Source: Paracoccus aminophilus JCM 7686 (GTDB lineage Bacteria; Pseudomonadota; Alphaproteobacteria; Rhodobacterales; Rhodobacteraceae). Taken from it: a stretch of 64,000 nt of DNA. The stretch's first letter is position 1. Every line of letters starts with the position of its first letter. The stretch covers positions 1 to 64,000 of the forward strand of contig NC_022050.1 of assembly GCF_000444995.1 (NCBI RefSeq), given 5' to 3'. A program made the translations under genes and the position numbers. Under the pieces are notes generated by a model that worked only from the letters and a program-made list of their open reading frames with translations, was not told where the DNA came from and searched no databases. Below, piece by piece: positions 7,706 through 18,436 of this stretch.

Positions 7706-8809
7706 ATGCGCTGGAACTGGACCCAGAAAGACTGGCCGCGTTTTCGATATGACGACGAGGCAGTCAAGCCTCTTGAGGAGAAGTTCCTGATCTCGTCTGG
7801 CGAGATCGTCGGCGCTGTTCGCCATGTCACGGGCGATGATCGGGATCGCCTGCGGATCGAGCTTCTGAGCGAAGAGGCTATGCGGACAAGCGCGATCGAG
7901 GGCGAGGTCTTGGACCGTTCAAGCGTCCAATCCTCGCTGCGGCGCCAGTTCGGGCTGGCGATCAATGGCACGCTTGTGAAGGCACGTGAAGAGGGCATCG
8001 CCGAGATGATGGTCGATGTCTACTCGCGCTATGCCGAACCGTTGGATCACGACACGCTTTGCCGCTGGCATGGGATGCTCTTGTCCCATGACCGACACCT
8101 TGAAATCGTCGGAGCCTTTCGCAAACACAGCGACGCGATGCAGATCGTGTCCGGCCGTATCGACCGGCAGCGCGTGCATTTTGAGGCACCGCCATCCGCT
8201 CAGGTGCCTGCCGAGATGGACAGGTTCGTTGCCTGGTTCAACGCATCCGCTCCAGAAGGAGCGGCACCTGTCGCGGCGCTGACCCGGGCTGCACTTGGGC
8301 ATCTGTGGTTCGAAAGCATTCACCCCTTTGAGGATGGCAACGGTCGTCTTGGCCGCGCTCTGGCGGAGAAGTCGCTGGCTCAGAACATCGGTCAGCCCAG
8401 CCTGATCGCGCTCGCCTATACGATCGAACGCGATCGAAGGGCCTATTACGAGCAGCTTGAAACCCATCAGAAGACTTTGGACGTGACGCCATGGCTTCTC
8501 TGGTTCGGCGAGACAGTCCTCAAGGCGCAGCAAGCAACGCTGGAGCGTGTCGCGTTTTTCATTTCCAAGGCAAGATTCTATGACCGGCTGCGGGGCAGGT
8601 TGAACGTGCGGCAGGCGAAAGTGGCCGAGCGCATGTTCCGTGAAGGGCCGGAAGGTTTCCGAGGGGGGCTCAGTGCCGAGAACTATATCTCCATCACTGG
8701 CACGTCACGGGCGACAGCGACTCGAGATCTTCAGGACCTCGTGGAGATGGGTGCCCTGACGCGAACAGGCGAGCGGCGTCATACCCGGTATTGGTTGCTG
8801 AACGCCTGA
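7706..8809 (+). CDS. Fic family protein (probable AMP transferase) with C-terminal winged helix
   Basis: Fic-domain enzyme, 367 residues. Fic proteins transfer AMP or other nucleotide parts to target proteins. The active-site motif is complete: HPFEDGNGRLGR, with the catalytic His near residue 206. An N-terminal SAIEGE motif (about residues 63-68) matches the inhibitory (S/T)xxxE(G/N) helix of class II Fic proteins, so the enzyme is probably self-restrained. The N-terminal DUF4172-like segment (WNWTQKDWPRFRYD) is usual for this subgroup. The last 60 residues resemble a winged helix (TGTSRATATRDLQDLVEMGAL) that could bind the repeats upstream. It stands alone, with no antitoxin-like neighbour. 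Confidence 0.9.
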   Translation: MRWNWTQKDWPRFRYDDEAVKPLEEKFLISSGEIVGAVRHVTGDDRDRLRIELLSEEAMRTSAIEGEVLDRSSVQSSLRRQFGLAINGTLVKAREEGIAEMMVDVYSRYAEPLDHDTLCRWHGMLLSHDRHLEIVGAFRKHSDAMQIVSGRIDRQRVHFEAPPSAQVPAEMDRFVAWFNASAPEGAAPVAALTRAALGHLWFESIHPFEDGNGRLGRALAEKSLAQNIGQPSLIALAYTIERDRRAYYEQLETHQKTLDVTPWLLWFGETVLKAQQATLERVAFFISKARFYDRLRGRLNVRQAKVAERMFREGPEGFRGGLSAENYISITGTSRATATRDLQDLVEMGALTRTGERRHTRYWLLNA

Positions 8810-8838
8810 GGGGCCTTGGCTGTGAGCCCGTCTCGAGG

Positions 8839-10534
8839 TCATGTTTCTGGAGCGCCGGGCAGCGGAGAGAAGTCGGGAGTTGCGTTGCGAACGACTGCCA
8901 CCACTTCGCTTGACGGCTGGCTCCTGGACTTTGCCGAAGCGAAGACTTCGCCGTTCATCTGGGCGCGATAGCTGTCCCATCTCTCGTTTAGAACCTCCCA
9001 ATTATGCTCGTCGTAAGAGCCGGGGAGTTCGACGGGCAAGATCCGGATCTTCGGCGGTTCAGTGTTGCCCCGGTGCTGCGAGACCATCTCTTCCCAGAGC
9101 GAGCCGATCCGGTCGACCCGCCCGATCTGCTGCTCGACGACGCCCGGGTTCCATTCCGGCTGGAACAGCACCACGGTGCGGCAGGATTTGTGAAGGTTCA
9201 GGCCCTCACGGCCAACACTGGATTGCGCGACGAGAACCATAGGCCAGCTTGCACGCCGGTTGAATGCCGTTTGCAGGTGTTGCTTTGCTGCGGGCCCCAT
9301 ACCGCCAGCCAGCCGACGGGCAAAAAATCCGCTGCGACCATCGAAATCACTCAAAGCCAGCCTGATCTCTGACGACAGATCCTTTACTGAATCCGCGGTT
9401 CCGTCTTCGTCCTCTTCGTAGCGGGGCAGGTTTTCCTTTTGAAACTCCTCCCAGGCCTCGGCAGGGTCCGAGCGCCCCTGTCGGCTTTGCTGATCATCCA
9501 TGATTTCGATCAGCGCCTGTGTCAGCTGCAGGACGAGCTTTTCGTCTTGCGCGGCCAACCCTATCTGTGGCCCGAGCGTTTCGGTGACATAAGATCTCAC
9601 CTCGTCGAGGGCTCTTGCGCGCTGCGAGCGGTATTTGTCGTATTGTCGCTGCATCAGGCCCGACAGCGTGGCAATATCGTGATTGCCCACAAGGTTACGC
9701 ATATCGGCCATTTGAAGGGCTGCCGCCAGCGCCTCGCGGAAATGGGCATCCACGGGGATGGTTTCTCCGGGCCAGTGCCAGGTTTTGAACGGGGCATCCG
9801 GGTTGCACGAAAAGACCATCAGGCGCCGGATCATTTCCCGGGCGTTCAACAGATCCGTCAGGCGGCGCATTGCCTGCGTGAAAATGCCGAAAACCAGAAC
9901 CTTTTCCGGGGCCTCCGCATGTGTCGTGATCTCTTCGATCGCCCTGACGGCGGCAAGCAGTGCAGGATGCGCGTAAGGATTGGCAGCTGCCGGTTTCAGT
10001 CTGTCGAGCCAGAACCCGGCCCGTTCGCGCCGCCGTTTTTCCTGCTGGTTGATGACCGGGTCACGGCCGGGGGCAGACAGTGTTTGTTCGTCGCTGTCCC
10101 GCCAATCGCCTTTCTCCGGCTTCTCCGCCGCATTAAACGCGGATGCGAGCGAAAATCCACGCGCGAGCGCGAGCCGCAAACGCTTCTGCGGCGCGAGCCC
10201 GGTTGCGGGCATGAGAGACAGGGCTTCGACGGCCATCATGGCAACTGACCACTCCTTGCCAGCCACCTCGGCGGTGATCCTTTGACTGCGGTCCCGGTAA
10301 TCCGGCCCATGGTCGCGGATAAAGCGTTCAAGGACGCTGTCATTGCCGGCAACAGCCTTGCGACGGCGTAGCACCCAAGGCGAAAGCTGCTTCTGGAATT
10401 CCTCTGCAGCGATCCTGAATGCATCTGCGGTTGCCGGGCCGGGCAAAAGCTGGACGGCCTTTGCCGCCGCCAGGAACTGCTCTGATTCCTTGCCACAGGA
10501 CTTTGCTTTCTTGTCAGCTGCCCCCGCGCGCAGA
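8839..10534 (-). pseudogene. SNF2-type helicase, 5'-truncated
   Basis: The C-terminal half of a large superfamily 2 ATPase/helicase. Visible motifs are KVLVFGIFTQAMRRLTDLL, QSSVGREGLNLHKSCRTVV (motif V) and VVEQQIGRVDRIGS (motif VI with its arginines). The first helicase lobe with Walker A and DExx is absent: the reading frame runs into the end of an IS66-type element at 10535, and the upstream part of the gene is not in the window. About 565 codons remain. The parent could have been a defence or DNA-repair helicase of the DrmD/RapA-like kind, which I cannot decide. Without motif I the product would not hydrolyse ATP. Confidence 0.8.
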
Positions 10535-10684
10535 GTATCCGTCCGGTGTCGGTGCGGTTTCAGGCCTTCTCGGCCTGCCAGTTCCACGGCATGAGTTCAT
10601 CGATGCGATTGATCTTGTGATCAGGCAAGCGCTGGAGGACCGATGTGAGCCATGCTTCGGGGTCGACGTTGTTCAGCTTGCATG
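10535..10684 (-). mobile_element. IS66-family end fragment (tnpC C-terminus)
   Basis: A terminal piece of an IS66 element. The coding part on the minus strand (10560-10684) translates as ...[16 protein letters not shown] and ends [13 protein letters not shown], the well-known IS66 transposase tail. The outer end GTATCCGTCCGG begins at 10535, where the helicase frame is broken. The inner side is cut by the IS5-family element at 10685. The tail differs from that of the IS66 element at 25989-28454, so it came from another member. Confidence 0.75.
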
Positions 10685-11738
10685 GGCATTGTTGCAGAAG
10701 TCCGGCTGCGGCCAGACGCGCCCCTTTCCCCGTTGGGTTCAGGCCACGCGTTCAATCTCGGCAGTGCCGAGTGCATTGAAGCGGTTCATGAGTGCTACGC
10801 GGATCTGGACCTCGGCGGTTTGGCGATCCGGGTCGCGTGATGCAATGCGTTCCCCGAACGACTTGAGACACCTCATCTTGGCCTCGATCCGGCTTCGGGC
10901 GTGATATCCTGACCAGCGTTTCCAGACTGCCCGCCCCAGGCGTTGTGTCGCCTTGAGGATCTCGTTGCGGGCCCTGGCGGCGGGACAGTTCTCCCGCCAT
11001 CGCCGCCCGTTCTTGCGGATGGGTATGATCGCCGTTCCACCGCGCTCGAGGATCGCGCTATGGCATCGCCTTGTGTCAAAAGCGCCATCGCCGGTCACGG
11101 TGCCGATCTGTTCATCGGCAGGGATCTGGTCCAGCAGGTGGGGCAGAACGGGGCTGTCGCCCTTGTCGCTCGAGGTGAACTCTACTGCACGGATGTCGCC
11201 GGTGGCCGTATCCATCGCCAAATGAACCTTGCGATATTGGCGCCGACGCTGCGTGCCGTGCTTACGCGCAAGCCACTCCCCATCCCCGAGGAACTTTATT
11301 CCGGTGCTGTCAACAAGCAGGTTGAGCGGACCGGACGCACGGCGGTTCGATATTTGCACCGTGATGCGCTTCTGCCGACGGCTCAGGGTCGAAAAGTCAG
11401 GCACCGGCCAGTCCAGACCGGCCATCGACAGAATGCTTGCCACCATCCCGGTCGTCTGGCGAAGTGGGAGCCCGAACAGAACCTTCACCATCAAACAAAA
11501 CTGGACAGATGCATCGCTGAACACCGGCGGTCGGCCATTGCCACCGGCCTTCGGCGCAAGCCACGTCATGTCTTTGTCCAACCAGATCAGCAGGGAACCG
11601 CGCCGCTTCAGGGCCTCGTTGTAACTCTTCCAGTTATTCGTCCGATAGCGGGCAGGATCAGGTCTCGTCATCTCAGACCATTAACCCCATGGATTCCCCG
11701 TGTGAATCCTGCTCCCTGGGGACTTCTGCAACAAAGCC
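10685..11738 (-). mobile_element. IS5-family insertion sequence
   Basis: Element of 1054 bp with 19-bp terminal inverted repeats, GGCATTGTTGCAGAAGTCC on the left (10685-10703) and its complement with one mismatch on the right (11720-11738). It has one intact transposase gene. Flanking bases do not show a target duplication, and the two sides are different IS remnants (IS66 on the left, IS481 on the right), suggesting recombination between two copies rather than simple insertion. Confidence 0.85.
10739..11671 (-). CDS. IS5-family transposase
   Basis: DDE transposase of 310 residues that cuts and joins the IS5-family element ends. The N-terminal DUF4096-like part ([18 protein letters not shown]) and the DDE core are typical: [17 protein letters not shown] holds the first Asp, [14 protein letters not shown] the second, and [17 protein letters not shown] the catalytic Glu. 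The frame is complete and sits properly within the inverted repeats, so the element may still be active. Confidence 0.93.
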   Translation of the reverse strand: MTRPDPARYRTNNWKSYNEALKRRGSLLIWLDKDMTWLAPKAGGNGRPPVFSDASVQFCLMVKVLFGLPLRQTTGMVASILSMAGLDWPVPDFSTLSRRQKRITVQISNRRASGPLNLLVDSTGIKFLGDGEWLARKHGTQRRRQYRKVHLAMDTATGDIRAVEFTSSDKGDSPVLPHLLDQIPADEQIGTVTGDGAFDTRRCHSAILERGGTAIIPIRKNGRRWRENCPAARARNEILKATQRLGRAVWKRWSGYHARSRIEAKMRCLKSFGERIASRDPDRQTAEVQIRVALMNRFNALGTAEIERVA

Positions 11739-11863
11739 GGATTGATGCCCAACTCACGGCTCAACTGCGCGAGCGAAGCTTGCGATCGCTGTATTGCTGC
11801 TCTGACGGCGTGCGTGGTCGTGGCGCTGCCATGACGAATTTGTCCCATAGGGCGTCCTTCCAT
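11739..11863 (-). pseudogene. IS481-family transposase, N-terminal stub
   Basis: The start of an IS481-type transposase on the minus strand, beginning at 11848 or 11863, with GQIRHGSATTTHAVRAAI and QASLAQLSRELGIN, the family's usual N-terminal helix-turn-helix. The frame passes into the IS5 right end after about 36 codons, so everything downstream, including the DDE domain, is missing. Confidence 0.75.
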
Positions 11864-11905
11864 TCCAGAGAAAGGATCGCACCATCAAACCGTGGGATCA
11901 AACAC

Positions 11906-12673
11906 CTAGCCGTGATCGCAGATTCGAACACTGGTTCTCCACTCTGCACAACGCTCGCTCAGCGGCTCGGGCAGCGCATGATCGCAGAACAATATGTCGA
12001 TCTCCGCCAGGCTGGCGATTCGCGCCGGTGCGGAGCGGCCAAGCTTGCTGTAATCGGTCACCAGAAAAGCCTGTCTTGCCTGTTTCAGAATGGCACGGCT
12101 TACCCTGACCTCGGCCAGATCATAGTCAAGAAGATCACCGTCCAGGTCCATCGCAGACGTGCCGATCACCGCGTAATCGACCTTGAATTGCTCAATGAAC
12201 TGGGTGGCCAACTCTCCCACCAGCCCGCCATCCGAGCGTCGCAGAGCTCCGCCGGCTACCATGATCTCACAGCCCGGATTGTCCGCAAGAATATTGGCAA
12301 CATTCATGTTGTTCGTAATCACCGTGATGTTCTGGTGATGAATCAGCGCGCGCGCCACGGCCTCGGTCGTCGTGCCGAGATTCAGGATCAGGCTGGAATT
12401 CTCAGGTATCGCTGCGGCACAGGCGGTGGCGATTGCTGCCTTTGCCTCGGAATTCATCTTCCTTCGCGCCTCATAGCCCAGATTGACCATGCCGGTCCGG
12501 GGCACAGCACCACCATGCACGCGTTCAAGCAGGCCGGCCTCAGCCAATTCGCCGAGATCACGGCGGATGGTCTGCAATGTCACCTCGAATCGGTGGGCGA
12601 GGTCTTCGACAAGAACCCTGCCTTCGGCACGGGCAAGTTCGAGAATCTGGTTCTGGCGGACGCTGGGGATCAT
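11906..12673 (-). CDS. glpR: Glycerol-3-phosphate regulon repressor GlpR (DeoR family)
   Basis: DeoR-family repressor of 255 residues. The N-terminal helix-turn-helix is canonical (VLVEDLAHRFEVTLQTIRR, near residues 19-37), followed by the DeoR hallmark LLERVHGGAV. The C-terminal sensor domain contains LNLGTTTEAVARAL and NNMNVANIL, the sugar-phosphate pocket motifs. In the family, glycerol-3-phosphate releases the protein from DNA. I chose the ATG at 12673 (MIPSVRQNQIL), with GAGG before it; the frame extends further but that part is unlike GlpR. The gene is divergent from glpD and shares a 257-bp control region with TTTCG-type repeats. It ends just before the IS481 stub and seems undamaged. 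Confidence 0.92.
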   Translation of the reverse strand: MIPSVRQNQILELARAEGRVLVEDLAHRFEVTLQTIRRDLGELAEAGLLERVHGGAVPRTGMVNLGYEARRKMNSEAKAAIATACAAAIPENSSLILNLGTTTEAVARALIHHQNITVITNNMNVANILADNPGCEIMVAGGALRRSDGGLVGELATQFIEQFKVDYAVIGTSAMDLDGDLLDYDLAEVRVSRAILKQARQAFLVTDYSKLGRSAPARIASLAEIDILFCDHALPEPLSERCAEWRTSVRICDHG

Positions 12674-12821
12674 GGCTTCCTCTCCCGTGCGGGTTCGCGT
12701 CATGTTCGCTTTTGCTCGGTTTCCTGCGGATTTTACGCAACGAGCCCGCGCATGCAAGGCGGCAATTTCCCTCACTTTCTTTGGATTTGGTTCGCTTTCT
12801 TGCCGCATTGCAGAACCAAGC

Positions 12822-12859
12822 ATTCGTTTTTCATAATAACGAAAGCTAAACGAAAATCG
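12822..12859. promoter_or_regulatory. Probable GlpR operator in the glpR-glpD gap
   Basis: A cluster of TTCGTTTT/AACGAAA half sites: CGTTTTTC (12825-12832), AACGAAAG (12838-12845) and AAACGAAAATCG (12848-12859). Alphaproteobacterial GlpR sites are described as repeats of TTTCG with a few bases between them. Its position about 70 nt before glpD and 150 nt before glpR suits control of both genes. A further TTCGCTTTC lies at 12791-12799. Confidence 0.6.
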
Positions 12860-12930
12860 TTCTTGACCGACCTCGCGAAGCTGTTACTCGTAAGAAAGCA
12901 CGGAAGACGCAAAGCGAAGGGAGGGGTCGC

Positions 12931-14526
12931 ATGGCATCGACAGAGTCTGACATGGCAGATCTCTTCGTCATCGGCGGCGGCATCAATGGCTGCGGGATTT
13001 CCCGCGATGCGGCCGGGCGCGGGCTTTCGGTTATTCTGGCCGAGCAGGGCGATCTTGCCCAGGCGACCTCTTCGGCCTCGACCAAGATGTTCCATGGCGG
13101 GCTGCGCTATCTGGAATATTTCGAATTCCATCTGGTGCGCGAGGCGCTGAAAGAGCGCGAGACGCTGCTGGCCGCCATGCCGCATATCAGCTGGCCGATG
13201 CGGTTCGTGCTGCCCTACAGCCCGGGGATGCGGTTCGAAAGTGAAACGCCGACCTCGCGGCTGCTGGGGGTGGTGATGCCCTGGATGAAGGGGCGCCGCC
13301 CGGCCTGGCTGATCCGGCTTGGCCTGTTCCTCTATGACACGCTGGGTGGGCGTAAAATCCTGCCGGGCACTAGCAAGCTTGATCTGAACACCGATCCAGC
13401 CGGGCGTTGGCTGAAGCCGGGCTTCGGCCTTGCCTGGGAATATTCCGATTGCTGGGTGCAGGATTCCCGGCTTGTCGTGCTTAATGCCCGCGATGCCGAG
13501 GCGCGTGGCGCAACGATCCTGACCCGGACACGGGTGGTCTCGGCCACGCGCAACGGCAGGTACTGGGACATCGTCACCGAAGGCGAGGGCGGGCGGAAGA
13601 CCTGGCGCGCCCGTGGCCTAGTGAATGCGGGCGGACCCTGGGTCGAGGATATCATCCGCAACGTGGCCTGTGTGCCCTCGACCGAAGGGGTGCGGCTGGT
13701 GCGGGGCAGTCATATCGTCACCCGCAGGCTTTACGATCATGACCGCTGTTATTTCTTTCAGGGCAGCGACGGGCGGATCATTTTCGCCATTCCTTACGAG
13801 GACGATTTTACCTTGATCGGCACCACCGACAAGGACCATCAGGGCAGCCCGCTTGACGCCCGCTGCACCGATGAGGAACGCGATTACCTCTGTGCCTTTG
13901 CCAGCCAATATTTCGCGAAGCCGGTCACGGCGGAGGATGTGGTCTGGAGCTATTCCGGCGTCCGCCCGCTTTACAATGACGGGGCGAAATCGGCGACGGC
14001 GGCGACGCGGGAATATGTGCTCAGCCTGGATGATGGTGCCGGCCATGACGAGGCGCCGCTGCTGAATGTGTTCGGTGGCAAGATCACCACCTATCGCCGC
14101 CTGGCCGAGAACGCGCTGGCAAAGCTCGCCGGTCATTTTCCGCAGGCCGGCGCAAACTGGACGGCGGGCGTGGCGCTGCCGGGCGGGGATTTCCCACATG
14201 ACGGCGTGGCAGATCTGCGGCTCAGGCTTGGCAGCGCCTATCCGTTCCTGACCGGCGCGCAGGTCATACGGCTGGTCCGCACGTATGGGACCGACAGTTT
14301 CGCCCTTCTGGGCGAAGCGAAGGCATGGGCGGATCTGGGCCCTGATTTCGGCGCCGGCCTGACCGGGGCAGAGGTCGACTGGCTGATGCGCCGCGAATTT
14401 GCCCGGAGCGCCGAGGATGTGCTTTGGCGCCGCACGCGGCTTGGACTGCATATGAATGAAGAAGATGTCGCGGCGCTTGCATCCTGGATGGAGCGCGCGA
14501 AACGTCGGGAAGTTCCGGCGGCCTGA
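12931..14526 (+). CDS. glpD: Glycerol-3-phosphate dehydrogenase GlpD
   Basis: FAD enzyme that oxidises glycerol-3-phosphate to dihydroxyacetone phosphate at the membrane and feeds electrons to quinone. Length 531 residues, normal. The dinucleotide-binding motif DLFVIGGGINGCGISRDAAG is at residues 10-29, and the family motif SASTKMFHGGLRYLEYFE is near 48. A substrate-domain stretch FGGKITTYRRLAENAL near 384 closes the FAD site. The start is supported by GGGAGGGG 5 nt upstream. First gene of the rightward glpDSTPQUV-K run, and divergent from glpR. GC-rich throughout, with no damage. Confidence 0.95.
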   Translation: MASTESDMADLFVIGGGINGCGISRDAAGRGLSVILAEQGDLAQATSSASTKMFHGGLRYLEYFEFHLVREALKERETLLAAMPHISWPMRFVLPYSPGMRFESETPTSRLLGVVMPWMKGRRPAWLIRLGLFLYDTLGGRKILPGTSKLDLNTDPAGRWLKPGFGLAWEYSDCWVQDSRLVVLNARDAEARGATILTRTRVVSATRNGRYWDIVTEGEGGRKTWRARGLVNAGGPWVEDIIRNVACVPSTEGVRLVRGSHIVTRRLYDHDRCYFFQGSDGRIIFAIPYEDDFTLIGTTDKDHQGSPLDARCTDEERDYLCAFASQYFAKPVTAEDVVWSYSGVRPLYNDGAKSATAATREYVLSLDDGAGHDEAPLLNVFGGKITTYRRLAENALAKLAGHFPQAGANWTAGVALPGGDFPHDGVADLRLRLGSAYPFLTGAQVIRLVRTYGTDSFALLGEAKAWADLGPDFGAGLTGAEVDWLMRREFARSAEDVLWRRTRLGLHMNEEDVAALASWMERAKRREVPAA

Positions 14527-14586
14527 GAAAGGGATCGGGCGCGGAAGCCGGAAGAGGGGCGACCGCTGGCCTGAAGGGGAGGATGG

Positions 14587-15675
<1,089 letters not shown>

Positions 15676-15678
15676 CCC

Positions 15679-16764
15679 ATGGCAGAGATCACGCTGAAAA
15701 ATCTGGCACACAGCTATCTTGCCAACCCGACCTCGGATGCGGATTACGCGCTGAAAGAGATGGATCATATCTGGCAGGATGGCGGCGCCTATGCGCTGCT
15801 CGGGTCCTCGGGCTGCGGCAAGACCACGCTTCTGAACATCATCTCGGGGCTGATCCGCCCCAGCCATGGAAGGGTGCTGTTTGGCGGGCGCGATGTGACC
15901 GATGCCGCCACCGCCGAGCGCAATATCGCGCAAGTGTTCCAGTTTCCGGTCGTCTACGACACCATGACCGTGCGCGACAACCTGGCTTTCCCGCTGCGCA
16001 ATCGCGGCATGGATGCGGGTTACATCAAAGCCCGCGTCGATCAGATCGCGCAGATGATCGGTATGGAGGCGATGCTGTCGAAAAAGGCGCGCGGTCTGGG
16101 CGCCGATGCGAAACAGAAGATCAGTCTTGGCCGGGGTATGGTGCGCGAAGACGTGAACGCGATCCTGTTTGACGAGCCGCTGACGGTGATCGACCCACAT
16201 ATGAAATGGGAGCTGCGCACCCAGCTGAAACAGCTGCACCGCGAGTTCGGCCATACGATGATCTATGTCACCCATGACCAGACCGAGGCGCTGACCTTCG
16301 CCGATAAGGTGGTGATCATGTACGACGGCCGCGTCGTGCAGATGGGCACGCCGGAAGAGCTGTACGAGGCGCCGGCCCATACTTTCGTGGGTTACTTCAT
16401 CGGCTCGCCGGGGATGAACTTCTTCGATGCCGAGGTCTCGGGCAATCGCGCCACGCTGCCGGACGGCACTATGATTGCGCTCGGCGCCGATTACGCGCCG
16501 ATCTCTGGCCAGATCGGCATCCGGCCGGAATATGTCGGGCTGACGGATGAGGGCGGGCTGCCGCTGACCATCCACAGGATCGAAGATGTCGGCCGTCACC
16601 GCCTGATCCGCGGCGAGGTTCTGGGTAAACCGCTGAATGTGGTGGTGCCCGAAGGCCAGGCGGTTGCTGCTTTGCCGCGCGTCGCCTTCGCCCCGGACAA
16701 GATCAATATCTATGCGAATGAATGGCGGGTTGCTCCGCGTGGTCCTGCGGAAAGGGCGGCCTGA
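15679..16764 (+). CDS. glpT: Glycerol ABC transporter ATP-binding protein GlpT
   Basis: Second ATPase of the glycerol importer, 361 residues. Walker A (GSSGCGKTT, about residues 41-49), Walker B (AILFDEPLTVIDP) and the H-loop (YVTHDQTEA, about 195-203) are intact. The ABC signature is degenerate: where LSGGQ is expected the sequence reads LGADAKQKISLGRG (about 141-154). With GlpS this gives a heterodimer in which one composite site keeps all motifs and the other lacks both signature and H-loop. A C-terminal TOBE-type domain is present. The TGA overlaps the ATG of glpP by 1 nt. This GlpT is unrelated to the E. coli glycerol-3-phosphate antiporter of the same name. Confidence 0.92.
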   Translation: MAEITLKNLAHSYLANPTSDADYALKEMDHIWQDGGAYALLGSSGCGKTTLLNIISGLIRPSHGRVLFGGRDVTDAATAERNIAQVFQFPVVYDTMTVRDNLAFPLRNRGMDAGYIKARVDQIAQMIGMEAMLSKKARGLGADAKQKISLGRGMVREDVNAILFDEPLTVIDPHMKWELRTQLKQLHREFGHTMIYVTHDQTEALTFADKVVIMYDGRVVQMGTPEELYEAPAHTFVGYFIGSPGMNFFDAEVSGNRATLPDGTMIALGADYAPISGQIGIRPEYVGLTDEGGLPLTIHRIEDVGRHRLIRGEVLGKPLNVVVPEGQAVAALPRVAFAPDKINIYANEWRVAPRGPAERAA

Positions 16765-17633
16765 TGGAAAAGACGCAGAACAACCGCGCCTGGTTCTTGG
16801 TGATCCCGGTTCTGGTGCTGGTCGCCTTTTCGGCGGTGATCCCGCTGATGACGGTGGTGAACTACGCCTTCAACGATACGTTCGGGAACAATGATTTCTT
16901 CTGGGCGGGTCTGGAATGGTTCGACGAGATGATCCATTCCGAACGCCTGCACGGCGCGCTTGGCCGTCAGGCGATGTTCTCGGCGATCATCCTGGCGATT
17001 GAGGTGCCTCTGGGGATTTTCGTCGCGCTGAACATGCCGAAAAAGGGATTCTGGGCCTCGTTTTGCCTCGTGCTGATGGCGCTGCCGCTGCTGATCCCGT
17101 TCAACGTGGTCGGTACGATCTGGCAGATCTTCGGCCGGGTGGATATCGGCCTTCTGGGCAGGACGCTGGCTGGACTGGGCGTCGACTACAATTACACCAA
17201 TGACCCGATCGACGCCTGGGCCACGGTCATCGTGATGGATGTCTGGCACTGGACCTCGCTCGTTGCACTGCTGTGCTATGCCGGGCTGCAATCCATTCCG
17301 CAGGCCTATTACCAGGCGGCAAAGATTGACCAGGCCTCCCGCTGGGCGGTGTTCCGCTACATCGAACTCCCCAAGATGCAGGGCGTGCTGCTGATCGCGG
17401 TGCTGCTCAGGTTCATGGACAGTTTCATGATCTATACCGAGCCCTTCGTTGTCACCGGCGGCGGCCCGGGCAATTCGACCACCTTCCTGTCGATTGACCT
17501 CGTGAAGATGGCGGTGGGGCAGTTCGACCTCGGCCCGGCTGCGGCCTTCAGCCTGATGTATTTCCTCGTGATCCTGCTCGTCTCCTGGGTGTTCTACACC
17601 GTGATGACCAATATGGACAAGGAGGCGAAGTAA
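16764..17633 (+). CDS. glpP: Glycerol ABC transporter permease GlpP
   Basis: Inner-membrane permease of the binding-protein-dependent sugar type, 289 residues with six predicted membrane helices (the first at AWFLVIPVLVLVAFSAVIPL). The cytoplasmic EAA-type loop that contacts the ATPases is YYQAAKIDQASRWAVFRYI. The start ATG at 16764 overlaps the glpT stop. An in-frame ATG further upstream at 16722 would overlap glpT by more than 40 nt and is less likely. Works with GlpQ to form the channel. Confidence 0.92.
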   Translation: MEKTQNNRAWFLVIPVLVLVAFSAVIPLMTVVNYAFNDTFGNNDFFWAGLEWFDEMIHSERLHGALGRQAMFSAIILAIEVPLGIFVALNMPKKGFWASFCLVLMALPLLIPFNVVGTIWQIFGRVDIGLLGRTLAGLGVDYNYTNDPIDAWATVIVMDVWHWTSLVALLCYAGLQSIPQAYYQAAKIDQASRWAVFRYIELPKMQGVLLIAVLLRFMDSFMIYTEPFVVTGGGPGNSTTFLSIDLVKMAVGQFDLGPAAAFSLMYFLVILLVSWVFYTVMTNMDKEAK

Positions 17634-18436
17634 TGCGGATCAAATCCTCTGCAATCGTCATGGCGCTTTATCTGCTCTTCTTGCTGATCCCGATCTACTG
17701 GCTCGTGAACATGAGCTTCAAAACAAATGCCGAGATCACCGGCGCCTTCACCCTGTTCCCAGCGGACTTCACGCTCCGCAATTACACGGTGATCCTGACC
17801 GACCCGAGCTGGTATATGGGTTACGTCAATTCGATCATCTATGTGGTGATGAATACCGCGATCTCGATCTCGGTGGCGCTGCCGGCGGCCTATGCCTTCT
17901 CGCGCTACAGCTTCATGGGCGACAAGCATCTATTCTTCTGGCTGCTGACGAACCGGATGGCGCCGCCTGCGGTTTTCGCGCTGCCATTCTTCCAGCTCTA
18001 TTCCTCGGTCGGGCTGTTCGACACCCATATCGCAGTGGCACTAGCGCATTGCCTCTTCAATGTCCCGCTAGCGGTCTGGATTCTTGAGGGCTTCATGCGC
18101 GGCGTGCCGAAAGAAATCGACGAAACTGCCTATATCGACGGCTATTCCTTCCCGCGCTTCTTCGTGAAGATCTTCATGCCTCTGATCGCGTCGGGCATCG
18201 GGGTCGCGGCTTTCTTCTGCTTCATGTTCTCCTGGGTAGAGCTTTTGCTGTCTCGCACCCTGACTTCGGTGAACGCCAAACCCATCGCTGCGACCATGAC
18301 GCGCACGGTTTCCGCCTCGGGGATGGACTGGGGCGTGCTCGCCGCCGCCGGGGTACTGACCATCGTTCCGGGCGCTTTGGTGATCTGGTTTGTCCGCAAC
18401 TACATCGCCAAGGGCTTTGCCCTGGGGAGGGTCTGA
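17633..18436 (+). CDS. glpQ: Glycerol ABC transporter permease GlpQ
   Basis: Partner permease, 267 residues, MalG-like. Helices are clear, starting with AIVMALYLLFLLIPIYWLV, followed by the typical periplasmic NMSFKTNAEI motif. The EAA loop reads PKEIDETAYIDGYSFPRFF, with the conserved Gly. It overlaps both neighbours by one nucleotide (ATG on the glpP TAA; TGATG at the 3' end), showing strict coupling in the operon. It is not the E. coli phosphodiesterase GlpQ. Confidence 0.92.
   Translation: MRIKSSAIVMALYLLFLLIPIYWLVNMSFKTNAEITGAFTLFPADFTLRNYTVILTDPSWYMGYVNSIIYVVMNTAISISVALPAAYAFSRYSFMGDKHLFFWLLTNRMAPPAVFALPFFQLYSSVGLFDTHIAVALAHCLFNVPLAVWILEGFMRGVPKEIDETAYIDGYSFPRFFVKIFMPLIASGIGVAAFFCFMFSWVELLLSRTLTSVNAKPIAATMTRTVSASGMDWGVLAAAGVLTIVPGALVIWFVRNYIAKGFALGRV

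Noticed and set aside
10943..13150. A plus-strand open frame of 735 codons
   Set aside because: It lies antisense to the IS5 transposase and glpR, has no known domain, and follows the codon bias of the opposite strand.
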